A stretch of DNA of 13,296 nucleotides from DASXBA01 sp046729895 (lineage in GTDB: Bacteria > Actinomycetota > Thermoleophilia > Solirubrobacterales > Thermoleophilaceae), in NCBI GenBank assembly GCA_046729895.1, contig JBKPHP010000259.1, forward strand, positions 1-13,296, in the 5' to 3' direction. Each line of letters begins with the position of its first letter. The stretch's first letter is position 1. The notes below the pieces were generated by a model. The model had not been told where the DNA came from. It made no database searches and saw only the letters and a program-made list of their open reading frames with translations. This document shows positions 1 through 5,922 of the stretch, piece by piece. Position numbers and translations under genes: made by a program.

Positions 1-680
1 CTCCACCGCTGCCTAAGAGCATGAGCCCGCAGCAGGCGGCGGACGTGGCCGCGGAAGCGTCCCGCCTGGCCGCCGACCACGCCCGGCGCACGGGGCGCGG
101 CCGCCACGCGTTTGGCTCGCTCGTGCTGCGCTCACTCAAGCAGGCCTTCTACGGCCCCCGCAACGTCGGTCACGCCGGCCTGGCGAGCCCCCGCTACTGC
201 CACTTCACCTCGCCGATCCGTCGTTACCCGGACATCGTCGCCCACCGGGCGCTGCTGCAGGGACTCGGCATCGACCACGCAGCAGCTCCGGCGCACGAGC
301 TGGACGAGGCCGGGGCGGTGAGCTCGGCGGCCGAGCGCGAGGCCATGCAGGTCGAGCGCGATGGGGACGACATCTGCCTCGCGTTCCTGCTCGAACGGAT
401 CCTGTCGGAGGCGGGCCCAGCCGACCCTCCAGTCTTCGAGGGCGAGGTGGTGGGTCTGATCGAGAAGGGCGCCTTCCTCCGCTTCGGTGAGGAGGGGTTC
501 GAGGGCTTCCTTCCGGTCAGGCGTCTCCCCGACTGGTGGCAGCTGAACGAGCTGGGCACCGCGCTCGTGGCGGAGTCGGGTCAGTGGCTGCGGCTGGGTG
601 ACCCCGTCGAAGTGACCGTCGACCGCGTGGATGCCCCGCGCGGACGCGTGGATCTGGCACCGGCTCGGACATACTCGTAG
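1..680 (+). CDS. rnr: Ribonuclease R, C-terminal part (5' truncated by window edge)
   Basis: This is a 3'-to-5' exoribonuclease of the RNB (RNase II/R) family. It digests structured RNA, and in trans-translation it removes the nonstop mRNA. The reading frame is open from base 3, so about 225 C-terminal residues are visible; the ATG at 21 is internal. The end of the RNB domain shows the family signature HFTSPIRRYPD (about bases 201-233). An S1 RNA-binding domain follows (about bases 432-660), starting VFEGEVVGLIEKGAFLRFG. The protein stops soon after S1, without the long Lys-rich tail of the E. coli enzyme. The neighbouring smpB and ssrA fit RNase R rather than RNase II. The assignment to the RNB family is sure; the R subtype rests on S1 and context. 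The stop TAG (678-680) lies 5 bp before smpB, so the two are probably cotranscribed. Confidence 0.93.
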   Translation, partial: PPLPKSMSPQQAADVAAEASRLAADHARRTGRGRHAFGSLVLRSLKQAFYGPRNVGHAGLASPRYCHFTSPIRRYPDIVAHRALLQGLGIDHAAAPAHELDEAGAVSSAAEREAMQVERDGDDICLAFLLERILSEAGPADPPVFEGEVVGLIEKGAFLRFGEEGFEGFLPVRRLPDWWQLNELGTALVAESGQWLRLGDPVEVTVDRVDAPRGRVDLAPARTYS

Positions 681-685
681 GCGCA

Positions 686-1162
686 ATGGCGAAGAAGAAG
701 AAGCGCAAGGCAGCCCCCGGCGACGTCGCGACCAACCGCCAGGCGTCGTTTCGCTACCACCTGCTCGAGAAGTGGGAGTGCGGAATCCAGCTCCGGGGCT
801 CGGAGGTCAAGTCACTGCGAGAGGGCACCGTCCAGCTCAAGGACTCGTATGCAGAGGTGCGCGACGGTGAGGTGTGGCTCCTGCGCATGCACATCGCCCC
901 TTACGAGCCGGCCGCGGCGGAGAACCACGACCCGGAGCGCCCCCGCAAGCTCCTGATGCACCGGCGCGAGATCGAGCGCCTGATCGGGAAGACCGTGGAA
1001 AGGGGGCTGACCCTCGTACCTACTCGGATCTACTTCAAGGGCCCGCGGGCCAAGGTCGAGCTGGCGCTGGCTCGCGGCAAGGAGCGCCACGACAAGCGCC
1101 GCGCGATCAAGGAGCGCGAGACCCGGCGCGAGATCGACCGGGCGCTGAGCGAGCGCCGCTGA
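686..1162 (+). CDS. smpB: SsrA-binding protein SmpB
   Basis: SmpB binds the tRNA-like domain of tmRNA and delivers it to stalled ribosomes. The protein has 158 residues, the usual length. Family features are the Lys-rich start MAKKKKRK, then ATNRQASFRYHLLEKWECGI and QLRGSEVKSLREG near residues 16-50, the HIAPYE region near residue 70, YFKGPRAKVELALARGK, and the basic C-terminal tail KERHDKRRAIKERETRREI that probes the empty mRNA channel. The ATG follows the rnr stop by 5 bp. Only a weak AGG (679-681) precedes it, so translational coupling to rnr is likely. The tmRNA gene starts 81 bp downstream. A small GGCC-GCC-GGCC hairpin (1163-1173) follows the stop, without a T-run. Identification is secure. 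Confidence 0.98.
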   Translation: MAKKKKRKAAPGDVATNRQASFRYHLLEKWECGIQLRGSEVKSLREGTVQLKDSYAEVRDGEVWLLRMHIAPYEPAAAENHDPERPRKLLMHRREIERLIGKTVERGLTLVPTRIYFKGPRAKVELALARGKERHDKRRAIKERETRREIDRALSERR

Positions 1163-1222
1163 GGCCGCCGGCCTGGGCTCGCCGCCGCGTCCTCCCGCGG
1201 CCACGACCCACGTCGCGGCGGC

Positions 1223-1228
1223 TACCAT
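1223..1228 (+). promoter_or_regulatory. Possible -10 box of ssrA
   Basis: TACCAT fits the actinobacterial TANNNT -10 pattern and lies 15 bp before the mature tmRNA 5' end. That spacing allows a short 5' leader for RNase P to remove. I see no good -35 box, so this is weak. The tmRNA could instead be read through from rnr-smpB. Confidence 0.25.
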
Positions 1229-1243
1229 TAAGAGTGGCAATAC

Positions 1244-1609
1244 GGGGGCGTACTAGCTTCGACGTGGAGCTGAATCGTCCCGGTGTAGCGAGTCGAGGAC
1301 CCCGGGTTGGCCTCGTAAAACTCTCCCGGGAACCAATAAGTGCGGACTCTCACGAGTTCGCCCTCGCCTAAATAGCGCGAGGGAGTCGCCCCGGGCAGCC
1401 CGCGGCCCGGACTCGCGGCTTCAGCTAGCGGGCTCACCTCTCGCGCAGGACCCTTGGCGCGAGGGGGACAGCTACAGGAGGGTATGGCTCCGGTGACGTG
1501 CCCCTCGGATCGACCGACCCGGACGCCGAGATCAGACTCCGACGGGAACACTCGTAGCAAGCACCGGAACGTGGTTCCGCGGACGCCGGGGCAGAACCGG
1601 CCGCCTCCA
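1244..1609 (+). ncRNA. ssrA: Transfer-messenger RNA (tmRNA)
   Basis: tmRNA acts as alanyl-tRNA and then as mRNA to free stalled ribosomes and tag the unfinished protein. The 5' end GGGGGCG (1244-1250) pairs with CGCCTCC (1602-1608), with a G-U at the third pair, the alanine identity mark, and A1609 as discriminator. CCA is not encoded (CTC follows). TTCGACG near 1258 is the conserved D-arm analogue. Pseudoknot 1 is clear: CGAGG (1294-1298) with CCTCG (1311-1315), and CCCGGG (1301-1306) with CCCGGG (1325-1330), including the conserved TTGGCCTCGTAAAA. CCGGTG (1280-1285) can pair with CACCGG (1562-1567) as helix P2. GGACG precedes the T-arm as in other tmRNAs. Length is 366 nt, which is normal. 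Odd points are the T-loop (1590-1596) reading GGCAGAA instead of the TTCRANY type, and a tag ending in a single Ala. It follows smpB directly. Confidence 0.95.
1342..1371 (+). other. tmRNA tag reading frame, (A)ADSHEFALA
   Basis: The resume codon is read as GCG at 1342, preceded by AATAAGT, which resembles the AUAGUC before the E. coli resume codon. Codons then give A-D-S-H-E-F-A-L-A and TAA at 1369-1371. With the Ala carried by tmRNA the tag is AADSHEFALA. The AADSH start matches actinobacterial tags such as that of Mycobacterium. The end is ALA, not the usual ALAA. The resume codon is placed by analogy. Confidence 0.8.
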
Positions 1610-1615
1610 CTCACA

Positions 1616-1629
1616 GAGCGGTAACGCTC
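1616..1629 (+). terminator. Small GTAA-loop hairpin just after tmRNA
   Basis: GAGCG (1616-1620) and CGCTC (1625-1629) form a 5-bp stem closed by a GNRA-type loop GTAA, 6 nt past the tmRNA end. No T-run follows. It may help end or process the transcript, but a classical Rho-independent terminator is not supported. Confidence 0.25.
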
Positions 1630-1677
1630 GTAAGCGCCGCTGCGCGTGTGGCGGTGCCAACGTGCGGTCCATGACGG

Positions 1678-1723
1678 ACCTGGCTTTCTCAGGCCCGATA
1701 TACGGGCCTCAGAGAGTCCAGGT
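1678..1723. repeat. 46-nt near-perfect palindrome between ssrA and the gene remnant
   Basis: The outer arms ACCTGG (1678-1683) and CCAGGT (1718-1723) pair fully. The middle arms 1684-1689 and 1711-1716 pair with one G-T wobble. The inner arms AGGCCCG (1691-1697) and CGGGCCT (1703-1709) pair fully around the loop ATATA (1698-1702). That gives 19 pairs, one C-C mismatch (1690/1710) and one bulged T (1717). No T-run follows. It could be a strong transcription-stop or RNA-stability hairpin behind ssrA, or the footprint of a small palindromic mobile repeat. Its structure is plain; its role is unknown. Confidence 0.7.
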
Positions 1724-2228
1724 GATCGGGAAGATCGGGGTGCTTGCTCGGCCGGGTCGGGTTTGGCGTCTATGCCGTTGGCCACTCCGTCCTCACGTGG
1801 CACGGTCGCTGCGTGGCCGCCGTCCTCTCCTATGGGTCCGGCGCCGTGGCGAGCCATCGCACTGCCGTCGCCCTCTGGGAGCTCAGGCCCAGCTCGAGCC
1901 CGACGATCCACGTGACCGTCGCGGATCGGGGTCGCCACGCCCGCGGCGGCATCAGGCTCCATCGGGTTCGGCACCTCCACCCGACGTCACCGTCACGAGG
2001 GCATCCCGGTCACCGCGCTCGCCCGCACGCTTCTCGATTTCGCCGAGGTCGCCCAGCCGTGGGAGCTGAAGCGGGCCGTCGAGGAGGCCGAGCGGCGGGG
2101 CCTGTTCGATCTGAAGGCGGCTCTGCGCCCGAAGCACGGGGCGGTGGGGCCTGCGGCCGCTGCGTGTCGTCGCCGACGTAGGGGCGCTGCTCGCTACGCC
2201 TGCGCGCGTTGCTTATCTACACCCGTAG
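1724..2228 (+). pseudogene. Frameshifted remnant of an AbiEi-like antitoxin-domain protein
   Basis: Three reading frames must be joined to recover the pattern of the AbiEi-type (type IV toxin-antitoxin, often with a DUF559-like tail) proteins common in high-GC actinobacteria. Frame 1 (about 1744-1979) gives GVYAVGHSVLTWHGR, then AAVLSYGSGAVASHRTAVALW and TIHVTVADRGR. A short piece in frame 3 (about 1980-1999) gives PDVTVTR. Frame 2 from 2000 gives GIPVTALARTLLDFAE, then WELKRAVEEAERRGLFDLKAAL. Frame 3 may resume near 2151 (LRPLRVVADVGALLATPA) and stops at 2226-2228. The N-terminal winged-helix part is not readable, a stop at 1723 precedes frame 1, and the C-terminal nuclease-like part is missing. 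At least two and probably three frame changes make this a dead copy. Family naming is from pattern memory and is moderately sure. Its 3' end overlaps the end of the convergent PAP2 gene. Confidence 0.65.
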
Positions 2229-2862
2229 CGGGCCCTGCTCTCCACGACCCGCCCACGTGCGGGGGCGAGGCCGGGCGAAGTCGGCCGGGGCCGCTGCTCG
2301 GGCCCGGCGTGACGCGCAACCTGCGCAAGTACCTCGGTCGTCTTGCGGAGACGCTCGCGAGGAGCTCGTCGTAAATCCCGGCCAGCCGATCCGCCAGGGC
2401 GAGGAGGGGCCGGCGAATGGTCGGCAGCCAGAAGAAGAGCGCCGCGAGCGTGCCGATAGCGGCCCCGCCCACGATGTCGCTCGGGTAGTGCGTTCCCACC
2501 GCCACGCGGCTGACCGAGAGGAGGACGGCCATCGCGAGCGCGAGCCAGCCGGCCCTCCGGTGGCGCAGCAGGATCGACACCGCGATAGCGAAGGCCGCAG
2601 TGGCGTGGTCGCTCGGGAACGACGGGTCGTGCGACGCGCCGATGTAGAGGTGGGAGTCCGCCGGGTGCGCGAGATAGGGACGCGGCCGGTCCCACGCCCC
2701 CGCGATCACGCGTGCGACCGCGAGCGCGAGGCCGGTGGCGAACCCAGCGGCCACGACTCCGTGCCGGCCGTTGCGGGAAGCCCACTTCCCCCGCGCGAAG
2801 AAGAGCACGGCCAGGAGGGCGACGAGGAAGAACTGCGCGTCCTGTGCAAGGAACGTCGCCAC
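2194..2862 (-). CDS. PAP2-family membrane phosphatase
   Basis: This is a phosphatidic acid phosphatase type 2 / undecaprenyl-diphosphatase-like enzyme, expected in the cytoplasmic membrane. Signature pieces are DRPRP (58-62), FPSDHAT (82-88) and SR-x5-H-x3-D (S118, R119, H125, D129). The catalytic histidines are thus H86 and H125. The usual Lys six residues before RP is absent at that spot (V52), with R51 beside it. About five hydrophobic segments are visible (near 10-23, 36-54, 88-99, 105-117, 130-146). The GTG at 2862 is the first standard start, yet the frame upstream still reads like the family (LFRALNGIAHASDRFED, to about 2918) back to a TGA at 2980-2982, with no ATG, GTG or TTG. The N-terminus is therefore suspect. 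The tail after about residue 165 is Arg/Pro-rich and may also be altered. Lipid or undecaprenyl-PP substrate cannot be told apart. Confidence 0.8.
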   Translation of the reverse strand: MATFLAQDAQFFLVALLAVLFFARGKWASRNGRHGVVAAGFATGLALAVARVIAGAWDRPRPYLAHPADSHLYIGASHDPSFPSDHATAAFAIAVSILLRHRRAGWLALAMAVLLSVSRVAVGTHYPSDIVGGAAIGTLAALFFWLPTIRRPLLALADRLAGIYDELLASVSARRPRYLRRLRVTPGPSSGPGRLRPASPPHVGGSWRAGPATGVDKQRAQA

Positions 2863-2979
2863 GTCCTCGAAGCGGTCTGACGCGTGCGCGATCCCGTTCA
2901 GCGCCCTGAAGAGCGTGAGGTCCGCCGCCGCTCGAGAGTAGTGAAACTCAGGCGGCTCGCCGAGCGAGAGATGTCGAAC

Positions 2980-4299
2980 TCAGCCGGTCCGGAACGTCAA
3001 TAGGACCACCGACCCGCCGCAGACGAGCGCCGCGCCTGACACCGCGAGGGAGCTCCCGATGGTCGACAGCCCACCGATCAGGGGCAACACCGATCGCTCC
3101 GCCCACCTGGCGGGCGGTGTTGTTCACGGCCGATGCCATCCCGGAGCGCTCCCGGGGCACGGCCTCCGTCGCCCCGGTGACGAGCGCCGGCGTGGCCGCC
3201 GCAAGCCCGACGCCGGCCAGGGCGAGCGGCGGCCAGATCGAGCCGAAGCCGGTCTGCGGATCGACCCCGGTGAGCAGGAGGTACCCGACCCCGGCCAGCA
3301 CCAGCCCGACCGCGGCCGGCATGCGCGGGCCGATCACGGCGGTCAGGCGGCCGCTCAACGGCGCCAGCACCGCAAGTGGCCCGAGCCAGGGGAGCAGGCG
3401 AAGCCCGGTGTCGAGCGGCGAATGTCCCTGCACGCGCTGGAGGAAGAGGCTCAGGGCGAAGAGAGCGCCCAGGGTCCCGAGGTTCATGAGCCCTGCCCCG
3501 GCGTTCGCGGCGCTGAAGCCGGGGCGGCGGAAGTAGCGAAGGTCGAGCATCGGCCGCGCGGCCCGAAGCTCCGCGGCGACGAAGGCCCCGAGGCTTGCGA
3601 TCGCAAGCGCGCCTGCGCCGACTATCTCTGGCGAGGTCCACCCGAGCCGCCGACCCTCGATCAAGGCGAACACGGACAAGCCCAGGAATAGGGCACCCAG
3701 CAGCTGTCCCGGCCCGTCGATGCCGCGCCGGTCGGGATCTGACGACTCCGCTACGGCGAGCCATGTCAAGGCCAGTGCGGCGACGCTCAGCGGGACGTTC
3801 AGCAGGAAGATCGCTCGCCAGCCGAGCGCGTCCACGAGAACCCCGCCGAGGATCGGCCCCGCGATCAGGGCGAGGCTGCCGACGCCCGCCCAGAAGCCGA
3901 TCGCTCGAGCCCGTTCCGCCGGACCGGGAAGGCGTGGCCGACGATCGCCAGGGATGTCGGGAGGATCGCCGCCGCGGCGAGACCCTGGAGCACCCGCGCG
4001 ACCACCAGCATGCCGATGCCAGGGGCCAGCCCGCAGAGCAGCGAAGCCAGCCCAAAGCCGGCCAGACCGACGCTGAACACCCGGCGCCGCCCGTAGAGAT
4101 CGGCCACGTTGCCGGTCGAGAGCATCAGGCTGGCCAGCACCAGCGCGTACGCGTCCACGACCCACTGGAGCTCGGCCCTGCTGCCGCCAAGCTCCGCCGC
4201 GATCCGCGCCAGTGCGACGTTCACGATCGTCACGTCCAGCAGGACGAAGAAGTAACCCGAGCAGGCCGCGACCAGGCTGAGTCGACGCGCTGGACGCAA
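2980..4299 (-). pseudogene. DHA2-type MFS transporter, two frameshifts
   Basis: This was a multidrug-efflux-type major facilitator (EmrB/QacA, 14-helix DHA2 class). The first frame starts at TTG 4299 and gives LLDVTIVNVALARI, then QWVVDAYALVLASLMLS and motif A (GNVADLYGRRRVF), up to GHAFP near 3930. There one base is missing: restoring it gives PAERARAIGFWAG in the next frame, which runs through GPILGGVLVDALGWRAIFLL and most of the C-terminal half. Near 3083 the frame shifts again: after RQVGGAIGV the natural ending is LPLIGGLSTIGSSLAVSGAA in another frame, stopping at 2980-2982. The rebuilt protein is about 440 residues, shorter than its intact neighbour (505) and missing sequence around the second shift. 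It is a close paralogue of that neighbour and lies 39 bp downstream of it. It could be a true dead gene, or the indels could be assembly errors. Confidence 0.85.
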
Positions 4300-4347
4300 C
4301 CCTCAGGCCTCTGCGGCGGAGGCAGCTCGACGCAACCCTCAGGCCTC
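4293..4347. repeat. Direct repeat, two 19-bp copies 36 bp apart, at the MFS-MFS junction
   Basis: GACGCAACCCTCAGGCCTC occurs at 4293-4311 and again at 4329-4347. With three mismatches the match widens to 4289-4319 and 4325-4355, so nearly the whole 36-bp unit is doubled. On the minus strand each copy carries a GAG GCC TGA GGG TTG CGT block, that is, the end of the upstream MFS gene and the TTG start of the downstream one. The period is a multiple of three. Before the duplication the two genes would have been about 3 bp apart. Confidence 0.9.
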
Positions 4348-5856
4348 GGCGGGGGCCGCCGCGGGCTCTCGGGCGGCGGCGAAGTCGCGTGCCCGTATCA
4401 GCGCGAACGCGGCGAGCGCGCCCAGCAACAGGGTCGCGGCGCCGACCAGGAGGATCTCATTCAGCCCGGCGATGAAGGCCTGCCGGGCGGCATCCGCCAG
4501 GTGAGCGCGCGCACCGGGAGCGCCCGCGTGGGGGATGGCTCGCGTCCCGCCCGACGAGACAGCGTCGACGAGCCCCGCGGGGGCATTCGGCGCGAGGTCG
4601 GCCAGCTTCGTGCCGATGCGGTGCTCGAAGACGGCGCCGAGGCCCGCCACCCCGATCGCCACGCCGCCTATGCGACAGGTGTTGCTGAAGCCAGAGGCCA
4701 TCCCGCTGCGGGCCGGCTCGACGACCCCGAGCGCGATCGATCCGATGGCGGGATTCGAGAGCCCGATGCCCACTCCGGCGACCAGCAGGCCCGGGAGCAG
4801 CGTCGTCCAGCCGGAATCGGTCCGGATGCCGTGCATCAGGAAGAGCCCCAACGAGACGAGCGCCAGACCGCTCCCGAGCATCACCCGCGGCGGGACGCGC
4901 TCTGCGAGGGGCCTGGTCGCCGCGGGGATGAAGAAGACGAGCAGGGTCAGCGGCAGGAAGCGGAGCCCGGCCTGCAGCGGCGAGTAGCCGAGGATGTCCT
5001 GCAGATACAGCGACAGGTAGAAGAACATCGCGAACATGCCCGCCCCGATGGCGACCGTGCCGAGCGAGACGCCGACGAAGGCCGGTCGCCCGAACAGAGA
5101 CAGGTCGAGCATCGGACGCGGCTGGCGCCGCTCGATCGCCACGAAGACGGCGAACAGCAAGGCGGCGCCGCCCAGCGAGGCGAGGATCACGGCGCTCGAC
5201 CAGCCCTCGGCGTTCCCCCGCAGGAGACCGAAGACCAGCAGGAACAGCGCGACGGAGGAGGTGACCAGTCCTCCTGCGTCCACGCCTCGCGACCCGGGAT
5301 CGCGAAACTCGCGCATCCGCAGCACGGCCAGCGCCAAGGCGACCGCTCCGACCGGCACATTGACGAAGAAGATCCACTCCCAGCCTAGGCCTTCCGTCAG
5401 CGCCCCGCCCACGAGCGGTCCCACCGCAACGGCCGCTCCCACCGTCGACCCCCACGCGGCGATCGCCGTGGCGAACTCGCGGCCTCGGAACTCCTGTGCG
5501 ATGAGCGCCAGCGACGTGGCGAACATCGCGGCTCCGCCTACGCCCTGGAGCCCGCGCGACAGGTCGAGCAGCGTCGAGCTGGGAGCGAGACCGCACAGGA
5601 GCGAAGCAACGGTGAAGACCACCACGCCCAGCTCGAACACGCGCCGACGGCCCAGCCGGTCCGCCAGCGAACCCGCCGTCAGCATCAGTGCGGACAGCAT
5701 GAGCGCGTAGGCGTCCACGACCCACTGCAGGCTGGTGAGCCCCGCGTCGAGATCGCGCTGGATGCTGGGCAGCGCGACGTTCACGATCGTGACGTCGACC
5801 AGCAGCATGAACGTCGCCACGCAGATCGCGAGTAGCGTCCACCACTTGCGTTCCAC
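4339..5856 (-). CDS. DHA2-family MFS drug efflux transporter
   Basis: This is a proton-driven exporter of the EmrB/QacA type in the cytoplasmic membrane, with 505 residues and about 14 helices, the normal size. The N-terminal half shows LLVDVTIVNVALP (18-30), QWVVDAYALMLSALM (44-58), motif A GSLADRLGRRRVF (62-74), GPLVGGALTEGLGWEWIFF (146-164) and NVPVG (166-170). The C-terminal half shows YSPLQAGLRFLP, then RSGMASGFSNTCRIGGVAIGV. The start is GTG at 5856, supported by an AAAGGAGG ribosome site whose GGAGG (5862-5866) lies 5 nt away. The tail is Ala/Pro-rich (AAAREPAAAPAEA). It leads a two-gene unit with the broken paralogue and is divergent from the beta-propeller gene across 66 bp. No TetR or MarR regulator lies nearby. 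Substrate is unknown; drug efflux is inferred from the family. Confidence 0.92.
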   Translation of the reverse strand: MERKWWTLLAICVATFMLLVDVTIVNVALPSIQRDLDAGLTSLQWVVDAYALMLSALMLTAGSLADRLGRRRVFELGVVVFTVASLLCGLAPSSTLLDLSRGLQGVGGAAMFATSLALIAQEFRGREFATAIAAWGSTVGAAVAVGPLVGGALTEGLGWEWIFFVNVPVGAVALALAVLRMREFRDPGSRGVDAGGLVTSSVALFLLVFGLLRGNAEGWSSAVILASLGGAALLFAVFVAIERRQPRPMLDLSLFGRPAFVGVSLGTVAIGAGMFAMFFYLSLYLQDILGYSPLQAGLRFLPLTLLVFFIPAATRPLAERVPPRVMLGSGLALVSLGLFLMHGIRTDSGWTTLLPGLLVAGVGIGLSNPAIGSIALGVVEPARSGMASGFSNTCRIGGVAIGVAGLGAVFEHRIGTKLADLAPNAPAGLVDAVSSGGTRAIPHAGAPGARAHLADAARQAFIAGLNEILLVGAATLLLGALAAFALIRARDFAAAREPAAAPAEA

Positions 5857-5922
5857 CGGTGCCTCCTTTCCCTTTCATCTTTAGCAGCACGGGGTCGTCG
5901 GCTTGCGAAGATGGAGTGAGCG
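5857..5922. promoter_or_regulatory. Divergent intergenic region between MFS transporter and beta-propeller gene
   Basis: These 66 bp separate two outward-facing starts and must hold both promoters unless these sit inside the genes. It carries the strong minus-strand ribosome site (GGAGG at 5862-5866) and the plus-strand GGAG at 5913-5916, 6 nt before ATG 5923. I see no convincing -35/-10 pair or operator repeat. Confidence 0.4.

Noticed and set aside
1610..1677. Possible att site of an ssrA-inserted element
   Set aside because: No second copy of the tmRNA 3' end and no integrase are in the window.
1228..1980. Minus-strand open frame across the tmRNA gene
   Set aside because: It is the complement of a structured RNA gene and shows no protein family pattern.
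3595..5388. Long open frame (about 597 codons) on the plus strand opposite the MFS genes
   Set aside because: It runs across the junction of two MFS genes, is low-complexity (Arg, Glu, Gln, Gly), and resembles no family.
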